The position numbers were made by a program, and so were the translations under genes. A stretch of 64,000 nt of DNA from Neurospora crassa OR74A (lineage: Eukaryota > Ascomycota > Sordariomycetes > Sordariales > Sordariaceae), in the NCBI RefSeq assembly GCF_000182925.2, contig NC_026505.1, positions 4,588,001 to 4,652,000 of the forward strand, written 5' to 3'. The notes under the pieces were generated by a model. The model was not told where the DNA came from, made no database searches, and was given only the letters and a program-made list of their open reading frames with translations. Shown piece after piece: positions 48,220-58,826 of the stretch. Positions within the stretch are counted from its first letter, which is position 1. The number at the start of each line of letters is the position of its first letter.

Positions 48220-48901
48220 ATGGGAGAGGTTGATGGTTATATTTCTTCTCAACCCTCCTCAATTTGCTGGCATCTTTCATCTTGCTTTCGACTGGCTTGA
48301 GGTACTTCGCATAGGATTGGCGTGGAGTTTGCGGCGCAGCATTGTTCAGTAATGGATTGATTACATGGGAGGGAAGCCGTGGGGTTTTGTATTTGCAGGG
48401 AGCGATCATTCGAAGGGGTGACAATTATGGCCAAATAGGAGAGGCTGACGGACATGAAGGGTTGCGTGCGTTATGTCTGCGTATCTCGACCTGGGTTATT
48501 TTCTTTTGTATCGATAACGAAAACCGTGCCGTGGTTCCGGCTGTTCGGCGTGGATGATCAGCCTGCAGACCTAATCTATATAGTTCGCCAGAACACCATC
48601 CCCCCTCTTTGCTTGTGGGTTTCACCTTGTTTCGTTTGGTGTTATTCAAACAGATGAGGTAGCGTTTTCGTAGGCATATCCGGCACTGGTCTCGGTTCGA
48701 GTGTGAATATGTAGCTTATCAGCCCTTGAGAGTACTATAGGATATTAGTTTCCTGACTTTTCAGCTCAAATGAAGTAGAAGCTGTCGTTGACTGTTTCCG
48801 GAGTGTTCATGGGGAACAACCCAAGGTGGGAGGGTGAAGGATTCGAACTCATGGGATTGCCTCCAGGCTTGCTTCTATTTTCCTTTGGGTACTGTACCTC
48901 A
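48220..48901. other. Convergent gap between Vac8 and Imp1 genes
   Basis: Two 3' flanks. No ORF supported. A tRNA B-box-like string at 48839-48850 is not part of a foldable tRNA. Confidence 0.6.
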
Positions 48902-49980
48902 TCAAGCCATTGCCTCCTCAAGCTCTACCCTCTCCAAAGGATTTCTTATCAACTTAGGGAGCCAGTTCGATTGAACTTTGGCAAACACCTTGCCCCTGAT
49001 CAGTGCTAGTGGCACAGGGCCAAACGTCCTCGAATCGCGCGAGGCCGTCAAGTTGTCGCCTACCACCCAACAATGACCTTCCGGCACCTAAATCATTTAC
49101 CACATTCGTTAGCAATACTTGTTCCACTTTACGTCGTCGCCCCAGTCCACCCATTCGCACCATGTGCTCATCATCACCGAGAATAGAGTCCAAAACATAC
49201 CTGAATCATAACCTCATCCCCCTCCCCGAGCCCGCCCCTGTCCCCCAACACCTCCCCCTCCACAGTCCCTCCACCCGCCATCGGCGTATCAACCAACACA
49301 TAATCCCCTGGCATCCCCATGATCCTCTTCACCCCCAGCTCCCCACTCGTACTAACAGGAATCTGATAAACCACCAGATCGCCCACCTTCACTCCATTCC
49401 CATATTTGTGGAACCGCGAGACAACGAGCCACTCGCCCACCACTTCAAAGGTGGGGAGCATAGAGGGGCCGGAGGCCGGCGCCATGGAGAGGACGTGTTC
49501 GAGGAAGAGGTGGGTGAAGGCGAGCAGCTTGAAGGTAGAGAAGAGCATCCGAAAGGGGTGAGAGAGGAGGCGGTGGTAGGGGGAGCCGAGAACTTGGTCA
49601 AAGTGCTGGAGCTGGGAGGAAAGGAGGAGGGTGACGGGGTGGGTGCGGAGTGCGTGGAGGAGGCGGGAAAAGAAGCCTTGAGGGGGTGGTGGTAGGTGGT
49701 GGTGATGTTGTTGGTGGTCTTCTTGGGAGTGCTGATATTGATCATGCGAAGGGAATGATAATGGAGGTGAATTATAATCTATCCCGGAGCCGGCCGATGT
49801 TGAACCAGGGCTGGGAGGTCGCGTTTGGTCGACGACATTGTGCCACTGGGAAAGTGTCCGTTGTTGGAAGGTGAGTCGACATGTGGCCTGTGAGGACGTG
49901 GTGGTGTGTATTGCTGAATCGGTGAAGAGAGAGAGTACTGAGGAAGAAGCCCGGATGGGCGGTCGTATTGACGGCAGCAT
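48902..49980 (-). CDS. imp1: Mitochondrial inner membrane protease subunit (Imp1-like)
   Basis: Signal-peptidase-I-type serine protease (S26) on the outer face of the inner membrane, which cleaves sorting signals of intermembrane-space proteins. Exons 49201-49980 and 48902-49087 (intron 49088-49200) give 321 residues. Catalytic Ser lies in SGPSMLPTF and Lys in GVKRIMGMPGD. The second exon opens with the box VPEGHCWVVGDN and then SRDSRTFGPVPLALIRGK. A hydrophobic stretch before the Ser fits the membrane anchor. Imp1 proteins usually have about 180-200 residues; here a presequence and Gln/His/Pro-rich region add roughly 130 residues at the N-terminus. Imp1 and Imp2 are similar, and I favour Imp1 without proof. 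Divergent from mtIF3. Confidence 0.88.
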
Positions 49981-50591
49981 GGGTGGTTATGAATGTGACC
50001 CGAACCGATGAATGGGACGGGATGTGAGGAGGTCCCCCGACAACTAAAAGTCGTAACGAAGTGAATCTGAAAAATCCAGAGTATTCGAATTGAAATTTGC
50101 TGAAGCAGTGGGTGAGCCTACGGTTGGAGAGCTTTTTCGTGTGAGGAATCGCAACTATAGCTCATGACCAGCAGCCGTTACATGAAAAATGTCGACGCGG
50201 ATGTTCAGACTCGCTCCCCCAGGATCATGAAAGCGATACATATGCAAAGCACTGGCGGCCGACCGGATCGTGGGGCCGAAGACGGTTCGTGGGTGTGCGG
50301 GTGCAGGAGGCGGCTCGCGGGACTAGGTGTGGGGCGCTCAAGGGTGCCCGTGCACAGTGCAGGGGAGCTTCGAATTGGAGCTCCGTGGTTGGCCCGAAAT
50401 GCTCCGGATCTGCAATTGCGCTCCTCGATCCAGAGTGTTTCTGGTTTAGTGTAGGCTCGTCAACTGCCACAGATCGTCTTCTTCTTGCCCCGCGACGACA
50501 ATTTCAACCTTCCTCGATCTTCTCAACCCTTCCTCGAGTTCCTCAACCTCATCGTACACTCTTCCCGACGCACCAACAAGCCGAGTCCATC
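49981..50591. promoter_or_regulatory. Shared divergent promoter of Imp1 and mitochondrial IF3
   Basis: A 611-bp gap between the starts of two mitochondrial genes read in opposite directions. The frame of mtIF3 is open for about 100 codons upstream of its ATG but has no other ATG, so this is scored as leader or promoter. Confidence 0.7.
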
Positions 50592-51449
50592 ATGAGACCC
50601 TCCCCGTGCCTCTACAATTCTGCCGCTGCCCTTCGGAGGGTCTTCCTCGAAAGCGCCTCCGCTTCAGCACCCCTGCTGCTTCAGACGATTTTACTTCCTC
50701 GCCTCTCAGTTGCCGCCGCGACTGCTACCATCCTCAACCAGACACGATGCCCATTCTCGACTCAAGGAGCGCTCCAGGTGAAATGGGGAAAACGAAAACC
50801 CGGTCAAGACGAGAAGAAGGACGCCGGCCTGCCCCGCGACCTGGCGATTAAAGAACCCTGGGTATACCTGCGCGGCCTCGACGGCAGGCTCACGGAGAAG
50901 CAACGGCCAGCGGACATTATCAACCGGCTGGATCGCATCCGATACAGCTTGGCGATGGTATGGGCGCCGCCTAAGCCCACGCCCGGCGAGCCCGAGCCTG
51001 AGAAAGACGAAAACCTGCCCGACTGGCCCGTGTGCGTCATCGTCGACCGCCGCGCCGAGGCCGCTGCTCTGCAGGCCAAGGCCAAGGAGGAACGCAGAAA
51101 GCAAGTGAGCAAGAAGGAGCTGGAGATCAACTGGGCAATTGCGGCGCACGACTTGGGATTCCGCACACGGCAGCTCCAGAATTTCTTGCGGAAGGGTCAC
51201 AGGGTGGAAATCATGCTGCTGCAAAAGAAGGATAAGAAGCAGAAGAAGACGGCGACGCAGGAGGAGTGCCAGGAAGTGGTGCGCATGATTAGAGAGGCGG
51301 TTGCCGAGGTACCCAAGGTTCAGGAGGTGAAGCCGATGGATGGACAGGTTGGGAAGGTGGTGAGGATGGTTTTCCAAGGCCCTACGCCTAAGAAGAACAA
51401 GGAGGATGCAGCGGCTGAGGAGGAGGAGAAGGATGAGAAGGACGAATAA
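50592..51449 (+). CDS. Mitochondrial translation initiation factor IF-3
   Basis: Predicted mitochondrial IF3, which binds the small mitoribosomal subunit and keeps it apart from the large one for initiation. Single exon of 285 residues. The first 60 residues are rich in Arg, Ser, Ala and Leu (presequence). The N-domain shows LAIKEPWVYLRGLDGRLTEKQ. The C-domain shows KELEINWAIAAHDLGFRTRQL and FLRKGHRVEIML, the helix and strand conserved in IF3, and ends with KVVRMVFQG. The tail is Lys/Glu-rich, as in fungal relatives. ATG at 50592 is the only ATG in a frame that is open much further up. Divergent from Imp1 and 837 bp before eIF2B delta. Confidence 0.9.
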   Translation: MRPSPCLYNSAAALRRVFLESASASAPLLLQTILLPRLSVAAATATILNQTRCPFSTQGALQVKWGKRKPGQDEKKDAGLPRDLAIKEPWVYLRGLDGRLTEKQRPADIINRLDRIRYSLAMVWAPPKPTPGEPEPEKDENLPDWPVCVIVDRRAEAAALQAKAKEERRKQVSKKELEINWAIAAHDLGFRTRQLQNFLRKGHRVEIMLLQKKDKKQKKTATQEECQEVVRMIREAVAEVPKVQEVKPMDGQVGKVVRMVFQGPTPKKNKEDAAAEEEEKDEKDE

Positions 51450-52286
51450 GCGCCGTTGGAGATGGCTAGCTTGTCGGAATACGAGGTTATATGTTGGTTT
51501 GCTTGGGTTGTTATAGAGGTCGTGCAAAGTGGGAGTATGGCGCTTTCAGCGTGCAGCTCTCAGTGCTATGTAAATATGTACAAGTATGGACCGGATCGAT
51601 GTGTTACAATGCTAGATGGAGAACGGAACTCAGGTCCGACGTCTGCGTATTAATTAAAAGATAACAAACAGTTTACCGATCAAGCTGGAGGGTTGCGGGT
51701 GAGTCTCTAGCGGTGAGGCATTGACTTATAGCTGATCCGTGTGCTGTCTGCCATAGACATCTTGGGAGAGCGAGACTATATTGAATAAGTAGTATCTCAA
51801 AGTGAGGAGGCGGCTAATGAATTGTAACGAACTGGAGCAACAAGCTGAGTTCTTGAGTGACGTTGGCTAGGTTGGACGGAATCTGCGACTGGTGATTGGC
51901 TGGTATCTGACAAAAAGCGGAGCGCGGGGTGGTGTTTTTGGCGGTACGACCTCTTGGACGCATCCGTGACTCAGTTCTCAGAATCTGGCAGATGATCTTG
52001 CACTGAGCAGTTTGAGAGTTAGCATTGTGCTGACGCAACAAAACGGGAAAGAGGGAAAAAGGGACAACCATCGCTATCAGCACCCCCTGCGCATCGGTAC
52101 AGTTATTTTGTATCTCAAAGCACAAACTGAGCTGTTCATTGTCTGTCACTCGAGTCCTCAGGTACTCGTCAACTCGCGACGCAATTTTTACTGCGCCCTT
52201 CACCCAATCGGATCCCATCTGATCTTTAAACAACAGTTGCGACACTTCGCCAAGCACATCGCATCTTCCACTTCATACAACAACAA
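51450..52286. other. Gap between mtIF3 and eIF2B delta
   Basis: Contains the mtIF3 3' flank and the eIF2B delta promoter. No ORF supported. A TGACTCA, the consensus for the bZIP factor CPC1/Gcn4, is at 51967-51973, 314 bp before the ATG. Confidence 0.6.
51967..51973. promoter_or_regulatory. Possible CPC1/Gcn4 site TGACTCA
   Basis: Exact match to the amino-acid-control element, upstream of the eIF2B delta gene. About eight such 7-mers are expected by chance in 64 kb on both strands, so on its own it proves nothing. Confidence 0.3.
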
Positions 52287-53734
52287 ATGGCTGTCGAAAA
52301 CACCGGGGCTCCCGCTGGGGCTCCCGCACCACAGGAGAAGGGGAAGCAACAAGCTAAGTCCACTGTTGCCAACACACCAGCTACTACCGGAGGAGACGCC
52401 GCCGGCGAACAGAAGCTCACTCCCGCCCAGCTAAAAGCCAAGGCTAAGGCCGAGAAGGCAGCACGACGGGCAAAGGCAAAGGAAGTGAAGGAAGTCCCAC
52501 CAGCGGCCGCAGTAGCAGATGCAAAGGGGGGCAAGAGCGGCAAGGGCGGCAAGCAGGAGGGTAGTCAGTCCGCGGGGTCTCAGCAACAGGGCAAATCTGT
52601 GCCCGGTCGCAGGCCGTCCGTGAACGGAAGGCGGCCTTCGGTTGCCATCATCAAGGAGGATCCGAGGAGTAGCATTCCCGAGTGCTTTAGCCATGTGGCC
52701 ATGGCCAAGCGGATACAGACGTCGCAGGCGCACAAGGACGTGCACCCTGCCGTGCTGGCGGTCGGCCAGCAGATGGCTACTTTTGCGCTGAAGGATAGCA
52801 TTGCCAGGCTGGAGGCGACCCTTTTGGCGTTCAAGAAGGTTGGCAACCTTGATCCCGGACTGTGTGGACTGGAGACTGACCAAACATACAATAGGTGATT
52901 GAGTCCTACGAAACACCAAAGGGAAACTCACTGTCACGCCACTTTGTCCCGCATGTCCTGAACCCCCAGATCGAGTATCTGACCGAATGCCGTCCCATGT
53001 CCTTCTCCATGGGTAACGCCATCCGCTTCCTCAAGTCCCAAGTCAACAAGTTCGACATCGACACGCCCGAGGACGAAGCAAAGGAGTCCCTCCTCGAGTT
53101 TATCGACATCTTTATCAACGAGCGCATCACCCTGGCCGAGGTGGTCATCTCCAAAAACGCTGCCGAGCTCATCGACGAGGACGGCGTCGTCCTCACGTAC
53201 GGCCGCCACCGGCTGGTAGAGAAGACCATTCTGCGGGCCAAGGCCAACGGGAAAAGCTTTGCCGTGTCCGTCATTGATGACCCGTACGACCAGGGCGGCA
53301 AGGAGCTCGCCAAGACGCTACAGCAGGCCGGCATCCGCGTCTTCTACTCGCCCAACCTCGGCGGCGTGCGGGCGCACCTTGAGCGGGCGAGCAACGTGCT
53401 GCTCGGCACCGAGGCCATCTTCGCTAACGGATCTCTGCATGCCCCCGCGGGAACGGCGGACGTCGCCATGGCCGCTTCTGCCGCCAACGTCAAGGTGGTG
53501 GCCCTCTGCGAGACTATCAACTTTGACCGCGAGCGTGTGTCGGTGGACTCGCTCACCTACAACGAGATTGACCCCGAGCGATGCTCGGCTGAGTCGTTCC
53601 GGCTGATGTTTGATAACACACACAGCAAGTACATTGCGGGTGTGATTACCGAGTTTGAGAGCGGTACAGATTTCGCTCCGGCGCAGGCTATCTTGACGCT
53701 GTTAAGGAAGCGGGAGGATCCTACCATTGCTTAA
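52287..53734 (+). CDS. gcd2: eIF2B delta subunit (GCD2)
   Basis: Regulatory subunit of the cytosolic nucleotide exchange factor eIF2B, which recycles eIF2-GDP and is the sensor of eIF2 phosphorylation in general amino acid control. Exons 52287-52838 and 52895-53734 (intron 52839-52894) give 463 residues. The N-terminus is rich in Lys, Ala and Gly (LTPAQLKAKAKAEKAARRAKAKE). The Rossmann-like C-terminal half has PMSFSMGNAIRFLKSQV, VVISKNAAELIDEDGVVLTYGRH, GGVRAHLERASNVLLGTEAIFANG and the ending YNEIDPERCSAESFRLMFDNT. It is shorter than yeast Gcd2 (651) mainly in the N-terminal part. ATG at 52287. Confidence 0.95.
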
Positions 53735-54294
53735 ACGGCAGAGTATAGGAGAGGGTGACGGTGAGATGAAGGAGATAGGCAGAAAACTGCAAGAGTTGTT
53801 AGCCGGTGGTGGCGCGCCAGCTAGGTCACAGAGCTAGAGTAGGTAAATAGAGATACCCGCATCTTAAACGGGGCTTACAACACGACCGCATAGTTTGCGG
53901 CGAAGCGAACCTGGGGCAAATAACCGAGGGAGAAGACGAAGGGAAAGGGAAAGGCAAAAACGGGAAGGGAGATCAGAGCATTGAATTCAAACGAACTCGA
54001 CTGTCAAGACACTTCTTTCCCTGCTTGCTGTGTCTGCCTGTAGCATGTCTATCATGTGCTGACTTCTCTTCTTCAATAGCTGGGCGTGCCGTATAGGTCC
54101 TGTGGGTTCCCTTTCCTGCCCATCTATCTACCTGCCCTTGCGTCCCTCTTTCTCTCTTCCCCAGTGTACTGTGATTCCACGAGGTCCCACTCTCAGACTT
54201 CCCCATCCCATTTCGGCGTCCATCGATGTCGGTTATCCTTCTCCCTCGCCCCGTACCGTTTTACCGGGAACTTTGAGAATCCGTATCAGCCCTT
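53735..54294. other. Convergent gap between eIF2B delta and the complex I subunit
   Basis: Two facing gene ends, no ORF supported. Confidence 0.65.
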
Positions 54295-54787
54295 TTAATG
54301 CGCCGCCGCCTCGGGTTCACCGTGGGCCTGCTCCTGCTGCCGCGCCGCCCTCCGCGCCCTCTTGTCGAGAATGGCCTGCTTGCGCTCCTGAAGTATAGCT
54401 TGCTGTCGCTCGTCCACTCCCTGAACCCAATAGCCGAAGCTGGCGCCAATGGCCGCGAAGACGGGGTAGCCCCAGAGGGTGTTCCTGCCGAGGATGGGTC
54501 GTCGCTCGATGCCCAATGACCAGGCGCGGGTAGCCAAGCCTGAAGGAGCAGAGTTGGAAGGCGGCAGTTAGCGATTATGATGTGGACATGAAGATGGAGA
54601 GAGGGGGAGAGAGAGAGTCAAGAGAGTAAGACAGATAGGCCAGGAATATGGGCGTTTGTGACAGCATGTGGAGTATCAATTGGTGGAGGATTGATGTGGT
54701 TCGTGAATCATGTCGGGTCCTATTTCCTATGGTGAGCGAGCGGGGCAACGTACCGAAGCCGGCCCAGAAGATCATTCTGTGAACCAT
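54295..54787 (-). CDS. Small complex I subunit (fungal NUXM-like)
   Basis: Predicted accessory subunit of mitochondrial NADH:ubiquinone oxidoreductase. Exon 1 of only 34 nt (54754-54787) encodes MVHRMIFWAGF; exon 2 is 54295-54539; intron 54540-54753 (214 nt) contains a GA/CT-rich tract. The 92-residue product has a short hydrophobic start, LGIERRPILGRNTLWGYPVFAAIGASFGYW (described in two parts: LGIERRPILGRN and LWGYPVFAAIGASFGYW) as membrane segment, then GVDERQQAILQERKQAILDKRARR and an acidic end. Assignment rests on recalled similarity to fungal complex I 14-kDa/NUXM-type subunits and on size and layout, not on a catalytic motif. The 5' exon join is well supported by GTACGT and TTCAG. Confidence 0.72.
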
Positions 54788-55716
54788 GGTTGCTTTTTAC
54801 TTTTCTGAAACCGCGATCTCGGTCCTCTTTCTCAGCGTTATACTGTGCCCCTCGAGCAGCGACTACTTGTATGGGTGGGATCGACGACGACGCGGGTTGA
54901 AGCGCAAAGTGACAATGTTCGCGATGGTGGTTAGGTCGAGTGGACGTACAGCACCCACTGTGGTCTTTGCGGCTCGTGCGTACGTACAAGTAAGGTCCCG
55001 GCGAGCTTGCTTGTCTTCTGAAGGTCGGACTCATGAACCTCTGGCCCTAACCCTAGCGCATGAAAGACAAAGTCCTGGCTGCCCGTTGGCCCGTGCCGCA
55101 AGGGAACCTTGAATCAACTTCCTTGACTCAATTGAGTTGAGCGGCTGTTCCGTTTGTAGGGAAAGGGTGGCCCGAGTCCAGGCACGGCACCCCCTGTTCA
55201 ATGCGCCTGCCGGCCCCGCTTGGCCCCGTGGCTCCCTGATCGTCGGGAGGACCCCCACTGAAACTTTCTGGTCCAGCAACCAACCTGACCTCCCGCAACG
55301 CGCTTCCACTTCACTCCTTGCACCGGACATCGCGTTTCCGAGCACTCTACCACCGAATACAGTAGATATACAAGACCAGCAAGCCAATTATACGCCCACT
55401 TGGGGTCGATTCTCTCTCAAGCGACAGTTTTCGACTAGTGTAGGAGCTGGGTATCCGTCACTTACCGACCCACGAAATGAATTGAATCCTTCTTCCAACT
55501 TTCATCCGCCTATCACGCTGCCCGAGTTACGCTCCCGTCCACTTTCCCGGCACCCCGCCGACTCAGGTTTACAGCAATGAGGCCTTAAGGTCCCGGTCAC
55601 CCTTCACTTGCGCAACCATTCTGCGTGCCGTGGTCATTATATAAAAGCCTCACAAGTGGCTGAGGGATCTGTTGCGCACACTTCCAACCTCAAGCGGTAC
55701 CGCCACTGGCCTGATC
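54788..55716. other. Divergent gap between complex I subunit and Shg1 genes
   Basis: Upstream region for both genes. It holds TGACTCA at 55124-55130 running into the palindrome CTCAATTGAG at 55127-55136, and a TATA box at 55638-55646. No further gene supported. Confidence 0.6.
55638..55646 (+). promoter_or_regulatory. TATA box of the Shg1-domain gene
   Basis: TATATAAAA, 71 bp before the ATG at 55717. This spacing puts transcription start about 25-30 bp downstream, leaving a short leader. Confidence 0.55.
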
Positions 55717-58700
55717 ATGTCGACCGCCATTCAGCCCTCCCCGTCGGCTCCTGCTGCCTCGGGCGCGGAGGCTCGGGAGGCCACGCCGAATCCGATCAAT
55801 GTTCCGATTGTCGTCAGGAATTTCAAGGCGTCTGATCTACCGCTCACCTCGGCCACACGATCTGCGATCGAAGGGCTAGCTCACAGCTTCAAGAAAAAGG
55901 GCGGATATGATACTATTCGGAAACAAGTCTGGGAGAAGTTCGCTAGTGTCAGTTTTCCCATGGCATCTTCAGCCCCATAACTCATAACCTCTGACCCAAC
56001 ATACTCTAGGACCACGAATCCGAGATTGTCAAACAAATCCTCCAAGTAGCCGAGCAAGAAGTCGAGCGCAACCCCTTACAACTGCTTTCACTCGACCGAG
56101 GCAAAGCAGCGGCTCTCATCGACGGCGCCCTCGATCGAAACGAAGTCTACCAGAAGGCACAGGCCGTTATTGAGAGCCTCATCGATACCGACGCGCTCGA
56201 GGCTCATCTCCGCAAACTTCGACGTGCAGAGATAGGCGACGAGGCGGCCGAAGAAGAGCGTATCCGCGGCTCCAAGACGGACGAAGACTATGCAGCCGAG
56301 ACTGCCGCGCGTCGTGCAGAGAGGGAACGCGTACGTGAAGAGCTCAGATTGGTGGAGGAGAAGAAGCGAAGACTGGAGCGTGAAATCAAGGAAAAGGAAG
56401 AGCAGAAGCGACGAGAAGAGCGGAGGAAGAAGCAGCTTGAGGAAGACGCCATCAGGGAAAAGGAACGTGAGGAGCGGCGCGCACGACGGGAACAACGTGA
56501 ACGGGAAAGGGAACTCAGCCGTGAACGCCGCCACCGGGAGAGGGATCGAAACCGGAGCAGGGATCGTGATCGCCACAGAGACCGTGATCGTGATCGTGAC
56601 CGGGACCGGGGCCGAGGGAGGTCGAGAGACAGGTCAAGAGGTCGAGACAGGCGCCTCAGTAGGGACGCCAAAGCCAGGAACGACCATGGCCGCCCGGAGG
56701 ATGTGAAAACCCAACTTTCCAAAGAGGATAATGAACGCCTGGAACGAGAGGCGTTGGCCGACCTTTTGCGCGAGAGCAAGCGCGTAGCTGCGAAACAACC
56801 TGAGCTAGAGGTCGATACTACCCTGGCACCACCACCTAGACGGACAAAGCCTGCATCTGCCATCGATCCAATCCGCCGAGCATCACCAAAGGTCTCTGAC
56901 GTCAAGAAGACAGCAGATACTGCGGGCAAACCGGGAGTTACTGAGGAGACAAAGGACGTCACTGAACCTAAGGAGGTTACTGACACTAAAGACATCAAAG
57001 AGCCGAAGGAAACCGCCAGCCGGGTCGATTCGCGTAGGAGCAAGAGTCCTTCTCCAGGGACTCGGGGACATCGTGACAAGGAGAAGGAGAAGGACAGGGA
57101 GGGTGAGAAAGACAGAGGCCGTGATTACGATCGGAGACGGAAAGACAACAGGTCAGCCTCCCCGCGCGCGCGGCGGATCGAGCGAAGCCGTTCACACAGG
57201 CGAGAGGACAGTCGCTCCCGTCTTCGTGATCGGAGAGAGCGTAGCCGGTCGCGTCCCAGATTGGACCGCCGAGACGACCGACGAGAGGATCATGTCAGAG
57301 ATCGGAGCCGTTCTCGACGAAGGGCGACAGACCGTCGCGACAGGAGCCGCTCACGAGTCAGAATCACCGACAGGAGAGACGACACCAGACGGGCTAGAAG
57401 CCGTTCACGCGCCACACGAGATGGCCGTGACAGAAGCCGCTCTCCACGCCCTAGAGTTGATCGCCGGGATCGTTCGCGGTCTCGCTTGCGGCCAGCAGAT
57501 CGGGATCGGCGAGTAAGAAGCCGCTCCCGCTCGCGTGAGCGACGGGAAGCTGAAACAGATGCGACCGCCGGTGCCGCCGCCACACAAATTCCCAAGAGCC
57601 CTAATATTACCGTCACCAAGGACACTGCCACTGCTCCTATCTCTACTACACGAGTAGCACCACCCACCCCCGGCGGCCCAACCACCGGCATGTCAACAAT
57701 TGCCGTGCCCATGATCACAACCCCTCTCTCCATAGCCTCGACCGCCCCTCGCCCACCCTCCCACCTCGACCGCGACGAAAAGGAAGCTTGGAAACAAGCC
57801 GAAGTGAAGAAGCGCGAGCAGGAAGCCAAGGCCTACCTAGCAGCGCAGAAGCAAGCCCGCGAGAAGGGCATGCCCATCCCGGGAATCGACGATAAGCGTG
57901 TCGGGGGCGGCAATGGCACCCCTCTCGGAAGTACCAACGGAGGTGACCGGTCGCCTGATCTTAAGCGGAGACGAGGAAACGACCGAGACGCCAGGGACAC
58001 TCCTCAAGACAGCAGGGACAATAATAACAATAACAATAACAACAACTACAACAACAGCAGCAGCAGTAACCGCGAGCATAACCGTGCTGGTGATCGTGGT
58101 GACCGCGATCGCGAACGTGAACGTGAAGCCCCCCTGATTGACTCGGATAACCGGTATGTCCCTTCCACCGCTGCGCGGGTCGTTGCCGAGCGAGATCGGG
58201 AGAGGGACAGAGAGGCCAGAGAGGCCAGGGAGGAGCGTGAACGTGAGCGTGAACGGGACAGGGAACGAGACCGGGACAAACCTCGTCCGGGACCGGATCG
58301 CTATGATGGCGACCGAGGCCGAGATGAGAGGGGTGAACGTGATAGGGATAGGGATCGTCGTGATCGTGACCGCGACCGCGACCGCGACCGGGACCGTGAT
58401 CGTGACAGAGATCGTGAACGAAACAGGGATAGGGACAGGGACAGAGACAGAGACAGGGACAGAGACCGCGACATGCGAGATGATCGTCGTCGAAGCTCGA
58501 TAGTCCGTCGCCGCAGCCGATCAAGGAGCCGCGGGGACCGCGGCGGCGATCGTGAGCGAGACCGTCACCGTGACCGGGACCGGGACAGTCGGCGTGAGAG
58601 AAGTCGTGACAGCCGGCGGGAGAGAAGTCGCGATAGGGATAAGGATCGCGATAGGGATAGGGACAGGGATAGGGAAAGTAGAGACCACCGAGGAGGGGAT

Positions 58701-58826
58701 CTTCACCGTAACAGCCATCACCACAGTAGGCGGGACAGGAGTCTGTCAACATCCAGACGGGACCGTGACCGCGATCGGGATCGTGGAGGAGGGAGGCGGG
58801 ATAGGAGTCGTAGCCAAAGACGGTAG
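55717..58826 (+). CDS. shg1: COMPASS subunit Shg1-domain protein with long Arg/Asp/Glu tail
   Basis: Predicted nuclear protein; the BOD1/SHG1 domain is found in the Shg1 subunit of the Set1/COMPASS histone H3K4 methylase. Exons 55717-55947 and 56010-58826 join in phase (intron 55948-56009) to give 1015 residues; yeast Shg1 has about 140. The domain lies near residues 25-135: VVRNFKASDLPLTSATRSAI, GGYDTIRKQVWEKFAS, then after the join DHESEIVKQILQVAEQEVERNP. A charged coiled coil (about 165-230) is followed by extended Arg/Asp, Arg/Glu and Arg/Ser dipeptide repeats, a poly-Asn run and more Arg/Asp repeats to the end. The tail resembles RS/RD domains of splicing-linked proteins. ATG at 55717 follows a TATA box. 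Confidence 0.9.

Noticed and set aside
48839-48850. tRNA B-box-like string on the minus strand
   Set aside because: The bases around it do not form a T stem and no matching A box or acceptor stem was found.
57961-58752. 263-codon minus-strand open frame rich in Cys, Pro, Tyr and His
   Set aside because: Produced by the Arg/Asp repeat codons of the Shg1 gene read backwards.
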